A DNA stretch of 64,000 nt from Zerene cesonia (lineage: Eukaryota > Arthropoda > Insecta > Lepidoptera > Pieridae): the NCBI RefSeq assembly GCF_012273895.1, contig NC_052117.1:7758406-7822405 (forward strand). The letters are read 5' to 3'. The position numbers and the translations under genes were made by a program. Positions 33,740 to 46,129 of this stretch are shown in pieces; position 1 is the stretch's first letter, and every line of letters begins with the position of its first letter. The notes under the pieces were generated by a model. It was not told where the DNA came from and did not search any database. It saw only the letters and a list, made by a program, of their open reading frames with translations.

Positions 33740-34750
33740 AACTAAATTACCTTAAAATTAAATTTAAAATTGACGTTGAAATTAAAATTGTCCAAACTGG
33801 ATCAAATCTCTATGAAACCATACGGGAGGAAAAATTCGAGGATTTTAAAAATCAGACCGCCCAGTCAATACTTAATCAAACCAAAAAAACAGTCAAATAG
33901 ACAACCTACAACTAATTTGAAGTCAGTTGAAAAGCTTTATACGTAATCATTGAAACTAAAATTTTCGAAGTAGGTTAGAATTGCTTCAAAATGAATAATT
34001 CTAAAAACGTAAATTTGAAACGAAAAATTCGCGCTTAAAATATGAAATTATGTCCTCTAAAACGCGCCATATTGAATTTAGTGTGTCACATTTTTTATAT
34101 TCTTTCACCAGTCGATTATAACGATTGCTCCAGTGTTAAGAGTAGAAAAATATGCAACATCCGCTTTTAAAATGTAGTGTCGTCTTTTATATCAACACTT
34201 TGAACATTTCGCCATAAAAATGTAAGAAATTAAAATAAAACATTGATTTGCACAACAAAGTCAATGGAAATACCTTATTTATTATGTGTATAATTAAAAT
34301 ACACGAAGTTATTAAACGTTTTCTGTTAAAAAATAAATAATATGAAGTCGAATGTTCTAGAAACATCTAGACTCTATGGTCAATAAGTAGTTAGCTAGAC
34401 GCGGATAATAGATTATCTGTAGAAATAATAAATAATACGAACTATGAACGAGCCTCAATCAATCATTAGTTTCATCGTTAACGTCATTTTGGCGGAATAA
34501 CATCTTTATTTTATTTGATTGATACTAATTCGGAGTATTTGGGTAATTTGTTGCTATTGAGTTATCAGGTTATTGTGAAATTGGGGAGAAATTGTCGAAT
34601 CGCGGTTGTATTATGTAGAACAGAACAGGTTTAATTATAAAAATATGATATGTATCTGGGTAGAAAGATTGTCGTTTTCTTTTATGAAGAAGATAATGTT
34701 TACAATGTTAACACTTATTTTAATCCAGAATAAATATTATTGTATAGGTA
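33740..34750. other. AT-rich DNA flanking the transposon, no gene recognised
   Basis: No supported gene or repeat end seen. Confidence 0.4.
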
Positions 34751-34754
34751 GTAG

Positions 34755-34958
34755 AGTAGGACGAAGATAACTTCCGACCCCCGGTGTTCCGCGCACAGTT
34801 CTCGTTCCTGTAGGATCTCCAGGATAAAAACAATCCCACGATCTTTCTGGGATCGTTAACTATCCTCATGCTTAATTTCATACAAATCCGTGCAGCAGTT
34901 CCTGATATTAGCGCGTTTAAACAAACTCTTCATTTTTTATATAAGTATAGATTATCAT
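34755..34958 (-). repeat. Helitron-like repeat, family 2 relative
   Basis: ttccgcgcacagttctcgtt, cctgtaggatctccaggataaa, ttaatttcatacaaatccgt, cagttcctgatattagcgcg and a terminal ataagtatagatt. This is the family-2 layout with a different GC-rich end block; the expected CTAG is not clear. Confidence 0.45.
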
Positions 34959-35327
34959 TATACAGTCATTAAGACGCAAAATGAGTATATTCAGAAAAGA
35001 CAAATGTATGCTATAACTCTTTAGGAACAATTTTGAGTTTAAAAATCAATTGAAAATAATAATTCATTTCTAAAAGATGTACCCCACAGGGATATAACAG
35101 GGTCGAGTGTTAGTAACGTATTTACATAGCGTTTTAGAAAACACTGCAAGACGTGCGATGTCACGCCTCGGTTTTCGGGTGGAGTGGCCTCTCAGCGAAA
35201 TTGTTTTAATAATTGCTCCAGTTTAAAGCAAGGATTTTACATCAAATTCTTTATCTATACGAATTACGCGTCTTAACATATAATCGTATAAAGGCCAAAT
35301 GAAAATTTAAGTCTTAATCTCCCCGGT

Positions 35328-35372
35328 TTTGAAAGATGCGGGTTTGAATCCCGCCTCACGATCAACTTTTTT
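35328..35372 (+). repeat. tRNA-like B-box fragment of a second SINE type
   Basis: gatgcgggtttgaatcccgc then ctcacgatcaa and a T run. Same as 17015-17062. It lies directly against the 5' end of the next Helitron. Confidence 0.5.
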
Positions 35373-35375
35373 CCA

Positions 35376-35564
35376 TCCTACTTATATTATAAATGCGAAA
35401 GTTTGTAAGGATGTGTGTGTGTTTGTTGCTCTTTCACGCAAAAGCTACTGAACCGATTGCAATAAAGTTTGACACATAGATAGCTGGACAATTGGAATAA
35501 CATATTGGCAACTTTTTATCCCGATATTCCTACTGGATAGGGTAAAACCGCGGGGCACAGCTAG
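35376..35564 (+). mobile_element. Non-autonomous Helitron, family 1, copy C
   Basis: TCCTACTTATATTATAAATG start after A, ends gggcacagCTAG before T. The block tacgggatacggacttacgc is partly deleted (tactggatagggtaaaaccg), which weakens the 3' hairpin. Confidence 0.8.
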
Positions 35565-36376
35565 TATGAATTTAATTAAGTAATTATTAATTACTCTCTA
35601 AAATCGAATTTTCTTATAAAAAGTGTCAATGCAAATAGAAAAATATATTTAGATTATCTGTGAAGTGTCCCTGTAGATTATTATGTTCTAAAAAAACAAG
35701 ACTAAGAATAAACAACTTCCTTTTACAACTAAATGTAGAAGACTACTTATTTTAGGTACCTTTTTCGTTATATTTATGAAGTCACAAAGCAAAACGGCCT
35801 GACCTCGACAACAGAATATAAATATTCAAGTAGCCAATATTCGAAGATGTCAGCGAGATTCACAGTAAGGTGCCTTAAGCTCCAGTACAATGCACTACAC
35901 CTCTGTTGGGAGGAAGCCAGCCCATATATAAAGGAGGACATTTGCATAGTTTGGGTTTTATAATTAAACGCGGAATGTTCGTTGTATAGGTGGTATTTAA
36001 ATGTATGTGCTTGTTACCCGCCTCTATTGTTAATGTCGCTAAAATAATTATATTGTGTTGATATTGTAATCTAATTGGGTTTAGTATTTACTTTGTGGAT
36101 TTGTTTCTGGTTAAATGAGATTATTTCATGTATATGTTACAGTCAAATGTGCTAGTTCGAACTCGGGAAGAGGCGTTCTAACGAAAAACGGTTTTATTAT
36201 AACAATATGATGGTTCAAATTTATCTATCCGCTTAAAATATCACTCAAGTTTGTTGAGTTGAGAGTAATTAAAGTAATAATTTTCCTTCGCCAAGTTTTG
36301 CCTGAGAATGAAGGTTATCCATATAGAAGAATTACCCAGCTGAAATAGCAGTGGGTTGGTTTCATTTGTCGTATGA

Positions 36377-36547
36377 ACGGGCATACGCGCTGTAGAGTGT
36401 AGACCGCGACGCGGCAAGCGTAGTGTAGGGAGCCTTGCAGCAAGGAGTGACCACATACGCAGGGTTGCAGATGGCAAGTGGCGATGCAAAGCCAAAAATC
36501 GCGCTGAATGGCATGCCTTTGGAGAGTTGGCCTACATCCAACAGTGA
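36377..36547 (+). pseudogene. LINE ORF2 C-terminal remnant
   Basis: In the frame ending at the stop 36545-36547 the translation contains PRRGKRSVG, SDHIRRVADGKW, KAKNRAEWHAFGE and LAYIQQ before the stop. This follows the RTE-like C-terminus (..P..GKR..GRP..RW.DDIR..AG..W...A..R..W...GEAYVQQ). It is a stump of about 57 codons with an in-frame stop immediately upstream and no reverse transcriptase. The open frames in other phases here (36241-36641) are shadows. Confidence 0.7.
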
Positions 36548-36649
36548 ACAGAAAAAGGCAGAAGAAAACAATTTTCATTCACTTTGCTTACAGAACGAAT
36601 ACCTACCTACCGACCTACTCTTAAATATGAATAGTTATTAAATGTGTTC

Positions 36650-37860
36650 AATATAACAGCTGATCTATATATAGAAAATGGACGCGTAACGGTCACGAAC
36701 TGGGCGGTCGGGTTGCTGGACATTTACCCTCACGTCGCGTTAAATACTTTATGACCCGGGGAAAATATATCCGTGTCACATTATACCCGGTTAACGCGAT
36801 CTTGGGTATGACGTTATTTGGTGACTGCCCTTGTGATATGTTTATTTAAAAAAGTACCTATGCTATCTGTCAAATAAAAATTACCTATATTCTATGGGAA
36901 CAAAGTGCAAATTTTATTAGCATAGTTTGTTAATAATATCAGTAACTTCAACCACACTATAAAGAAAATCATACACTCATGCAGTAGTAAAACGACTTTG
37001 ATATGTTAGACAAGGGGGGACGACCTTGAGCGTGTCGCAACCAGGGTGAACCCTCAGTTCACCCACACGTCCGGGCCCTTCAGGCTAGCAGAATCATCAC
37101 AAAAAAAAATATACATGTTAATAAAAGCCGAATACGTCTATTGCCGATGTTGTCTATAGTCTAGGTGTTTTCAGATTCTCACAACTCATATAAGTCAATA
37201 ACAAAGTAGTGATGAATACACACCTCCTGTTGTCACGAAATGCGCTCACACAGCACAAGTAGTAATAACCTTCTTTACATCAAAAATATGTTCATGTGTT
37301 CTCTTCTAATCATAAACATCAAACAAACATTGAATCATTCGCGCGACAGCCCTTGATTAATGTCCCGAGCTTCCAACAACATGACGTATGTAGCTCGGGC
37401 TCATTCTCCCCGAGTCTCGCCTCTGCCATGGACGGTTGACCTGCCTATATATTTATTTTGTATGATCGTCACTGAAATCCTCCTTAACAGCTGGACCGAT
37501 TTTTCAGTTCCGTCTTTTCATTGAAGTCCACAGTCCTAACTGCTGGCCACTACTGCTTTTCCACTATTGACAATAAAAATTAGATTTTTTGATACAAAGA
37601 TAATCCAAATTACTTATGACAGGTACATTATATTTCTAGTATAGATACAATATATAAATAAAATTACAAGTGAACTTATTTTTTATCCACGGCATTTATG
37701 AATATTATTGAAGAAACACCTGTCAAGGCAGAATTTCTTTTTCAGAAACGGAATTTAGCCTTCAACATCTCGCGTAACAGACAGGATCTTTCAGTATGTA
37801 TTTTTTCCAATAGTGTGAACCATACGTATTTCATATGACGTAAGGACCAAGGTCTGTCAA
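36650..37860. other. GC-richer patches, no gene recognised
   Basis: Patches at 36670-36830, 37010-37095 and 37360-37450 are less AT-rich than the surroundings. The second contains a small hairpin gggtgaa..ttcaccc. No open frame or known repeat could be assigned; they may be decayed LINE pieces. Confidence 0.3.
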
Positions 37861-37884
37861 TTTTTCGTAAGTAGATAGCTTTTT

Positions 37885-38345
37885 AGGGTTTCATACCCAA
37901 AGGGTAAAATGGCTTCCTGTGACCACAGTCTAATAATCAATACAGTGGTATAATAAAAACGTTTAGACTGGTCAAACGTGTGGAGGGCAGGGTTGAGACG
38001 CGAGAAAAGCGCCCGAGTTACATTTGACATGGTGTTAGCAGATCGGGACACTTTTTAGAGGCTGCCGCGCGTATGGCGTGCCTTAGGTTATTGTTGTTTT
38101 TATCATTACTCCACCGTTTACTATTATTATACTGAGACAAACACGACATTTTTTTTGCCTTTTAATATCGCGTTGTACTACTTACTGTATGTTGTCTTTT
38201 CTCTATGTTACCAGGCTGAGTCTCATAAACCGTTATAGTTTACAATTGAAATTTTTAGGTATGACGTATCTCTGATGTCGCTAAAGTAAAATAAATATAA
38301 AAAAATCGAATTTAAGCAACGCTTGGCACGGTCATAATATTCTTT
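37885..38345 (+). repeat. CR1-type LINE 3' remnant, copy 2, interrupted
   Basis: gggtttcatacccaaagggt (37889) opens the block, and caggctgagtctcataaacc through ttaagcaacgcttggc closes it. About 230 bases of foreign, GC-richer sequence (roughly 37920-38160) separates parts that are adjacent in copy 1. Confidence 0.5.
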
Positions 38346-38674
38346 TAAGCAACTTTTCATTTTTCAAACAGAAAGCCTTATAGATACATCGAGGCAAAGT
38401 AGATATAAATAGGCTAGTATATAGGGATAAAACCAACAACTCAAAGGTGAATCTCCCGTCAAAATCATTGTCCTCTTTCGGTGTGTATCAACCGCAAATT
38501 ATTCACGTCGATGTAAACTTCATTGGTTTGAGTTGACATCGATAAACAATAAGCTATCAGCATAGTTGCGCATTCGTCTGTGTGAATTGGGTCATACTTG
38601 TATTGGGAAAATCATTTCGTGCTTAATATGAAGGCTGGATGTAATTAAGATTAGTTAAAATCATGTTTATTCAT

Positions 38675-38860
38675 TATAGGGCAGCGCTTGAACACGATCT
38701 CGCCTGGTGGTATACTGAGATGTGATCGCGTGGAGCGCGCTTCCCTAGAAGGTACCTGTTCACTGTTCTTTAGAAGACCTCCAGATTGTACTGGACCACT
38801 GACTCAGCAAGCTTGTTCTAATCCCTTGCGGTTCAAAAAAGGAATGTGGAATCGAATTAA
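38675..38860 (+). repeat. Interspersed repeat with gcgcgcttccctagaagg core
   Basis: tggagcgcgcttccctagaa, ggtacctgttcactgttc and the following block resemble a repeat common in Lepidoptera. A 96-codon open frame (38688-38978) runs through it without a recognisable domain and is best explained by the repeat. Confidence 0.45.
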
Positions 38861-38959
38861 AACCACCTTCGATGTGCCAGAAATTTCAGACATACCAAAT
38901 TTAAATGTGATTTCATTTAAATTTGGTCAGTCTGATATTGTGCGGTATTGGATACATAG

Positions 38960-39060
38960 ACGGGAACTTTCAAATTAAGAAAGAATCATCAAAATCGGTT
39001 CACCCTGTAAAAAAGTCGAATTGAGAACCACATATATTTTGAAGTCGGTTAAAAAACCAG
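38960..39060 (-). repeat. caaccgacttc repeat, inverted copy
   Basis: gaatcatcaaaatcggttca .. ttttgaagtcggttaaaa is the inverse of the repeats at about 25396, 46165 and 52108. Confidence 0.5.
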
Positions 39061-39544
39061 AAAGAATAAATCGCGGAAACAATTAATGAACGCAGCACGC
39101 AAAACAAAACCTAAAACGAACGCAAAAGCTATTTTACATGTGTCGCTCAATCGTAAAAAAATATAAAAAATCGTTCCACAGCCAAAAAAATGGCGTAGTT
39201 TCAACAGAATTGTTTTGTTGAAAATATTTTTTATGAGATGTTACGAGTGAGTGGAAATGGTGTGAAGTGATGCGACACACACAAATTGACGCAACAAATA
39301 AACGGTTGAAGTAAATTAATCTAGTAATCAGAATATATTTATGTCCTGGGATTTCAATGAGATTTATGGTATTTTAATACATTTTGTATAATATGTACCA
39401 ATTATAGCGCCGCTAAATTGATGACAGCGGTGAAGCAAGCTTATATCTCAATCACTGTTATGTGAGTGACATACCTAGTCTTGCCATAAATATTGTAATA
39501 AAGAAAAAAGAAAATTGTTAACTGCAAATAACATTTATTACTTT

Positions 39545-40544
39545 NNNNNNNNNNNNNNNNNNNNNNNNNNNNNNNNNNNNNNNNNNNNNNNNNNNNNNNN
39601 NNNNNNNNNNNNNNNNNNNNNNNNNNNNNNNNNNNNNNNNNNNNNNNNNNNNNNNNNNNNNNNNNNNNNNNNNNNNNNNNNNNNNNNNNNNNNNNNNNNN
39701 NNNNNNNNNNNNNNNNNNNNNNNNNNNNNNNNNNNNNNNNNNNNNNNNNNNNNNNNNNNNNNNNNNNNNNNNNNNNNNNNNNNNNNNNNNNNNNNNNNNN
39801 NNNNNNNNNNNNNNNNNNNNNNNNNNNNNNNNNNNNNNNNNNNNNNNNNNNNNNNNNNNNNNNNNNNNNNNNNNNNNNNNNNNNNNNNNNNNNNNNNNNN
39901 NNNNNNNNNNNNNNNNNNNNNNNNNNNNNNNNNNNNNNNNNNNNNNNNNNNNNNNNNNNNNNNNNNNNNNNNNNNNNNNNNNNNNNNNNNNNNNNNNNNN
40001 NNNNNNNNNNNNNNNNNNNNNNNNNNNNNNNNNNNNNNNNNNNNNNNNNNNNNNNNNNNNNNNNNNNNNNNNNNNNNNNNNNNNNNNNNNNNNNNNNNNN
40101 NNNNNNNNNNNNNNNNNNNNNNNNNNNNNNNNNNNNNNNNNNNNNNNNNNNNNNNNNNNNNNNNNNNNNNNNNNNNNNNNNNNNNNNNNNNNNNNNNNNN
40201 NNNNNNNNNNNNNNNNNNNNNNNNNNNNNNNNNNNNNNNNNNNNNNNNNNNNNNNNNNNNNNNNNNNNNNNNNNNNNNNNNNNNNNNNNNNNNNNNNNNN
40301 NNNNNNNNNNNNNNNNNNNNNNNNNNNNNNNNNNNNNNNNNNNNNNNNNNNNNNNNNNNNNNNNNNNNNNNNNNNNNNNNNNNNNNNNNNNNNNNNNNNN
40401 NNNNNNNNNNNNNNNNNNNNNNNNNNNNNNNNNNNNNNNNNNNNNNNNNNNNNNNNNNNNNNNNNNNNNNNNNNNNNNNNNNNNNNNNNNNNNNNNNNNN
40501 NNNNNNNNNNNNNNNNNNNNNNNNNNNNNNNNNNNNNNNNNNNN
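39545..40544. other. Assembly gap (1000 N)
   Basis: Exactly 1000 N, a placeholder of unknown true length. The sequence on either side is AT-rich with no recognisable element, so the content cannot be guessed. The open frames across it are N artefacts. Confidence 0.98.
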
Positions 40545-41615
40545 ACAGATTCGAAATTCAAATGTAATATTTTTTTATAATTAAGTGTAACAGTATTTAT
40601 GGCCAGACTAAGTATTATGTTTGTACAATAATTATTTATATGAAAGGATACAATTTACTCACACATACACATACATTGAAACTAAATGTTTTATAAATCT
40701 ATTCTAATATGGTTAAGCTGAAGAGCTTGTTTGTTTGGACGTGCTAAACTTAGGAACTGCTGATTTGTATTACTAAAAATACTTTTGTGTTGAATATTCT
40801 ATTTATCGAGGAACGCTATAATAACTTCATGAACGATGTGGGTGAGAAGCACCGCTGGTTTTGTATGTATGTTAATTCAATATTATCTTTACATATACTT
40901 TTTATATACTCCTTAACCTACACATACAACTGCTACTATGATAATGTATATATCAGTTCATCCAGTAAAAGGTTATGAGGCAGCTAACAAAAAAAATAAA
41001 GATTTGATAACCTCCTTATTACAAATTCTTTAAAACACTGATAATAGATGCAGAATTTCTACCACTCGTACGTCACTACTATTCTAATTTTGTTAAATGG
41101 AGCTTATGAGTTCAGTGTTGATTTTTACTAAGTATACATATCATATTTACATTTTTTACTATCTAAAACAAAATTACAAAGAACATGTCTCTCTCACCAC
41201 TACCCCCAACAAAATATCTTAATCAGCTAAGCCTATAAGCTACTTCATCAGTTATCCCGAAATAAATCGACACATTATCTCGGTAAAAACCGAAACGCAT
41301 TTACAAAACAATTTACGTATCGAGTTTATCTCCATGGCTTCGTTTATAGACTGAAAAGCTTTTATTACAATCAAATATATCGTTGCGGTCCAACGTTTTA
41401 AACTGCACGATAATTTTAATGTTTCTGAAAACATCAAATACTTTTGTTGGAGTCAAATGTTGAATTTATTGCGAGGTGAATGTAAAATTTGGTTTTATTT
41501 CAGGCCTATTTGATTATAGTGTCCGAGTAAATAAAATTATGGTAAAACGTATTATTAGCGCGCCGTAGTCCACAGCTTCGCTCGCGCGGTCCTAATAAAT
41601 TTTTATAGAACAAAC
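40545..41615. other. AT-rich DNA with a Helitron fragment
   Basis: A family-2 fragment (gagcttgtttgtttggacgt .. taggaactgctg) lies at about 40729-40770. No gene recognised. Confidence 0.4.
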
Positions 41616-41619
41616 TTTT

Positions 41620-41752
41620 ATGCACGATTGGGGGTAGAATTTATCAAAATTCAGCCTTAACCTTAACTTAAGCCCGATCTGTCTAGTGGTTTGGGTTGTG
41701 CGTTGATAGAGCACTATGTCAGTCAGTCAATCAGTCAGTCAGTAATTCAGTC
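41620..41752 (+). repeat. LINE-tail-like repeat, copy 2, with GTCA microsatellite
   Basis: gggggtagaatttatca .. aagcccgatctgtctagtgg .. gtgcgttgatagagc, then an imperfect (GTCA)n array at 41718-41752. Same 3' region as at 10915-11065. Confidence 0.6.
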
Positions 41753-41759
41753 ACCATTG

Positions 41760-42490
41760 AGTTTGATATATTATTAAATGGATATGTTAATTTATTATAC
41801 CTAAACATAAAATGATGCTTTCATCTCAATCTATATATTATATAGATTACGTCTCACCATGTTTGCCCGCGATGGACTCCTAAACTACTCAACAGATTAA
41901 TCAAATTTGCAAACCATGTGCAGTTTGATACAACTTAATGGTAGGATAGTTTATGTTATTTCAATAATCAAGCGATAAATAGCTGCCCGGGCGGAGCCAG
42001 GGCGTGAAGCTGGTGTTATTAAAAGACAAAAATAGTGAGTGAGCAATAATTAACGGTAGTTTCAAGTTTTAGATATGATGTATACGTTAAATCCTATGAT
42101 AAACGGTTTAATAAATTAGAATTTTCAGAACGGAGCATGCAAAGTGACAAAGAGCAAAACAATATAAAGCATAAGCATGCTGTGAAAACCTCTTCTTTAT
42201 TATGAAATAATATTTCAATTTATTTTTGTCGATTAACATATTCTGATCTGAATGCTAGAATATAACTTATTTACGAAAATAACAGATGTGTTAAAATAAC
42301 ATGCGTTAACTTAAAGTTATGTTGAAATTTCACACTGTGCTTGCATGAAGTTCATAACTTAATATTCAGGTTGTTTATATGATTTAGGTCTCTACATATG
42401 CCAGAAATACCATTCTACGCTTTATAGTGCTTAGTTCAAGAATTATTGCACTCTAAATATAATACAATTTTAAAGAATTTCACTTTGCAG
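41760..42490. other. AT-rich DNA, possible Helitron remnants
   Basis: gctgcccgggcggagccaggg (about 41983-42003) resembles a GC-rich Helitron end without a clear CTAG terminus. Otherwise nothing recognised. Confidence 0.35.
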
Positions 42491-42495
42491 TATTT

Positions 42496-42645
42496 ATGGT
42501 CGGGTTTTTTGGACTGGGATGGGTGAGGAAAAGGGAACGGACCTTCGTCTCCCCCACTGTACGAAACACAGTGGCATGCCACTATTTCACGCCGGTTTTC
42601 TGTGGGGGTGTGGTACTTCCACGGCGCGAGCCCAATTCGTACCCA
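42496..42645 (-). repeat. Poly(A)-type SINE-like repeat, 5' part
   Basis: Inverse of the 5' half of the copy at 7000: plus strand shows gactgggatgggtgaggaaa, gtacgaaacacagtggcatg and tttcacgccggttttctgtg, then a further gtgtggtacttccacggcgc not present at 7000. Two open frames on each strand here are repeat-derived. Confidence 0.65.
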
Positions 42646-42827
42646 AGCGTGTTCGACTCCTACATACAAATCCACACGGGTTCACAGCTTCTGGGTATGT
42701 TCTGATTACCTTATCTGTCAGTTGAAATGATATAGCCAATTGGATATATCGATATAATTATAAGAATGTGTTTACACAGTTAAACCTCGAGATCGTTAGA
42801 TACCCATACAATAAGCTCACTAATCCT

Positions 42828-42987
42828 ACATTACGTTGCTCTTTCACGCAAAAACTACTGAACCGATTGCAATGAAATTTGGTACGTACACAGCTGAACA
42901 ACTGGAATAACATATAGGCAATCAAATCTTTTTATCCCGATATTCCTACGGGATACCGATCGCGCGGGTGAAACCGCGGGGCGCACT
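42828..42987 (+). mobile_element. Helitron, family 1, degraded copy
   Basis: tcctacattacgttgctctt shows a deletion straight from the 5' end into the ctctttcacgcaaaaactac block. The end reads cgcgggtgaaaccgcggggc and then gcactttt, so CTAG is lost. Confidence 0.7.
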
Positions 42988-43216
42988 TTTTAAATAATTA
43001 TACAAAAAAAATAACTAGAATCTATCCCAGTCTAGCTTCCAAGCTTTTAAAAGCTTTAGTTGCTATTATGATTAGAGTTTACATTTCTATTCAGCCATTC
43101 CTGTAAATCTCAATACCACAACTAAATAAACTACTGTGCTTCGCTTCTTTTTAAATATCGAGAGGTACACCCCATGCATTACTATTTTGTTAAAAAAATA
43201 AGATCAGTCTTCTATG

Positions 43217-43369
43217 TAGAAATTAAATACTTTTTGACGAATTTTAAACGCGATTTATTCATTATATTAATTAACCTGACATTTCAAATACTTTACAGCG
43301 AGGGTCACGTGGAGGTTGAACTAATAAATAAATTGCGTTTAAAATCCGTTAAAAAGTCTTCAATTTCTA
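43217..43369. repeat. Stem-loop repeat, copy 1
   Basis: Long imperfect inverted repeat: left arm from tagaaattaaatac, right arm ending ttcaatttcta. The loop contains acctgacatttcaaatactt and tacagcgagggtcacg. The flanking atgtataatacgcgcgtaaa also occurs after the second copy at 44768-44948. Confidence 0.7.
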
Positions 43370-43399
43370 AATGTATAATACGCGCGTAAAATTATACAC

Positions 43400-44700
43400 A
43401 AAAAAATACTGTCAGTCTACTAATTAAGTTAACAGCTCTATAATCTACATAGTGATATAGACCTACAGACAAACAGACAGCACAACATTGTATCACCCAT
43501 CTTTTACAATTGACACATTCGTCAAGTCTACTCACATAAGCTCTATAGGCTTTGTAAAGCAAGAAAGGATTTAAAAACGCTCCCCGTGAATAGTTTTTGT
43601 TCAAGTTGTATCGTCGCTACATCATCTCTTTGGAACTGTTCCAAGTTTGCGTCTTCAGTCGACCTAGATGCTAGACTGCGAGAATGTACTAAATTACTCG
43701 GCGTCGGTGGATAAGTGTTAATTACTTATTGAGGTTCAAATATTTATGATGGTTGTGGTTTGGTCGGAAATGCGATAATGTTTAATAAGTCTTATAGACG
43801 GACATATTGCAAGATTAATAGGTGAAAAAAGAAACAATGATAATGGTTTATTCTACTATATTTTGAACAACATTTTCTTCCATTATATAACAACAACATC
43901 GAAAGAAAAATATGAAAAATTACAAATTAAACTTAGAATATTTACAAAATAATACATATGAGTTCATATAGTAATATTATATACAATAAATATTTACTAA
44001 TTTAATTCACAACAATGGAAGAAGAGAAAAAATACGACATTGATGAAACAGAGGCAGAATCTAAGAACTAAACTGACTTGAGGGGGTATTTCACTATTTA
44101 TGGTTTGCGGTTCTCGAATATCTAATGACAGGTTATTCGAATGTTTATGTATATATATGTATACACACGAAGTCTGGCTAAAACGAATTTTGTGTAAAGA
44201 AACTAAAATACTTTCATACAAAAAGGGGACCATATCACTTTACAATATCAAATATTCACTTTACATTAATATATCTTGAAAAAAGCAAATTAAACTTGAT
44301 ATTTGTACAAGACTAGTGTATCTATTGTCTATAATTTCATAATAATAATGTGAAATTGTACTCAACAAGCAGGCTCGATAAAACACGAGCCAATAATTTT
44401 CCTTAAACCCCACATAAAATGTTATAAATCTATGGAATTTAACCTTGTTATATGTTATTTCCCCAAGGCATAGCTGGAAGCTACAAGCTACCAAAAATGT
44501 AACTGTAAAAAGACTTAAGACAAAAGCAACGAATAAATCAAATAAAATCGTATTTATGTAATGTTATTCGCAAAGAAAACAAGATACAAAATACGTTACG
44601 GGTTTATTTGAATATTGATGGAAAATAACTTTAATAAAGATAATGCCAAAGGCTGGAAATGTCCTTAGGAAAAGAGAATTGGAGACAAATAACGATTTGT
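43400..44700. other. AT-rich DNA, no gene recognised
   Basis: Minus-strand open frames at 43392-43604, 43997-44233 and 44261-44494 have no recognisable domain. Confidence 0.35.
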
Positions 44701-44706
44701 AAAATA

Positions 44707-45119
44707 CTAGCTGCGCCCCGCCGTTTCACCCGAGTATCCCGCAGGAATATCGGGAATAATTTCCTATATTTAGAAATTAAAGAATTTTAAATCGATTTTA
44801 AACGCTATTTGTTCATTATATTATTAACCCGACGGTTCGAACATTTTACAGCGAGCGTGGTACGGGGAGACTGAGATGTTACATGAATTGAATAATATAA
44901 TGAACAAATCGCGTTCAAAATCCGTTTAAAAGTCTTTAATTTCTAAATGTATAATACTCGCGTAAAATCAAACACAAGAAAATACTAAATTGCCTATATG
45001 TTATTCCAGTTGTCCAGCTATCTACGTACCGAATTCATTGCAATCGGTTGAGTGTGCGTGAAAGAGTAAAAAACACACACACATCCTTACAAACTTTCGC
45101 ATTTATAATATTAGTAGGA
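44707..45119 (-). mobile_element. Helitron, family 1, long variant with internal stem-loop
   Basis: On the minus strand it begins TCCTACTAATATTATAAATG after A and ends GGCGCAGCTAG before T. At 413 bp it is about twice the length of its relatives because of internal extra sequence containing the 181-bp stem-loop at 44768-44948. No open frame. Confidence 0.85.
44768..44948. repeat. Stem-loop repeat, copy 2, inside the Helitron
   Basis: Arms 44768-44825 and 44891-44948 (58 nt each) match at about 53 positions around a 65-nt loop containing aacccgacggttcgaacatt and tacagcgagcgtgg. Homologous to 43217-43369. Confidence 0.85.
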
Positions 45120-45489
45120 TAATCTTCAGAAAGGATATGGACCGATGCTGTTTTGCTAAAATAACTAATTATACTCCATTTGTATAACGTGATTTGTGAC
45201 AGTCATCGTTATTTGTAGGAACGTATTAAATTAAACAGTATTTTAGTATATTTAAATATCCTCTGAGACTACGAACTACTTTATTTAATTGTATAAAAAT
45301 GATAGCTTTCTATAAATGGTTGAATTAAATTAGTTGAATTGTTATAGAAGTCTATTTAATCTAGGTACATTTGTACCACAAGATATTTATAATACTCATA
45401 CATAAACATACTCTGTATCCGTATGGTTATATATAAATATTTTAAAGACCACTTGCAAAAACATCTGGACACCCATCCAATTTAAGGCC

Positions 45490-45670
45490 GGGCCGACTGT
45501 TGCTTAGTATCGATTTTAATTATTTGTTGTTATAGTGGCAACAGAAATACAATTACCCTCTGATAATTTCAACTTTCTAACTGTCATGGTTCATGAGATG
45601 CCTGGTGACAGACAGACGCACAGTGAAATCTTAGTTATCGGGTCTCGTTTTTGGGAACCCTAAAAACAAA
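45490..45670 (-). repeat. CR1-type LINE 3' remnant, copy 3
   Basis: Plus strand: actgttgcttagtatcg, actgtcatggttcatgagat, gcctggtgacagacagacgc, ttagttatcgggtctcg and gggaaccctaaaaa, the inverse of the CR1-type 3' block at 3865 and 37885. Confidence 0.6.
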
Positions 45671-46129
45671 GTCGCATTCCATCGTCTGTCCCTATATATG
45701 CATAGATCTATGAAAGAACGCCACAGATTTTGATGCGAAGTTTTTCATATATCAAAAGTTATTGAAGGAAAAGGTTTAAACCTATTCATAGCACATGCGT
45801 TACTAGTAGTATTTACGCATACTAACTTCAGTTTATCGGTTTCAGTAATAACTAATGATCTAACACTCGCATTACGCACGATTATAATCGACTATTAAAC
45901 AAATTTGCGGCGTAATTAATGAATTTGTAATAACGTTCGGCCGCCATCCATCACAGAAACAGTTTGCTCCCTTGCGATTCATTTTCCATTAGGACTTTGA
46001 AAGCCTATTGAAGAGTGGTTCTTGTAAGCTGATTAGAACCGAATGCGGGGATTTTTCAATTTGTTTATTGTGAGTCTTGTGTGTTGTTGGATAATTCATT
46101 AATCTTTTTTCAATAGTCTTCAAAAAGAA

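Noticed and set aside
33670..33900. 76-codon frame at the transposon edge
   Set aside because: Starts inside the right TIR and leaves the element; no shared function is likely.
38688..38978. 96-codon frame with Cys residues
   Set aside because: Runs through two interspersed repeats, which explain its composition.
39515..40567. 350- and 347-codon frames
   Set aside because: They consist of the second N gap with a few real codons at each side.
41718..41752. CRISPR-like or satellite array
   Set aside because: A simple imperfect GTCA microsatellite at a LINE-tail repeat in a eukaryotic genome.
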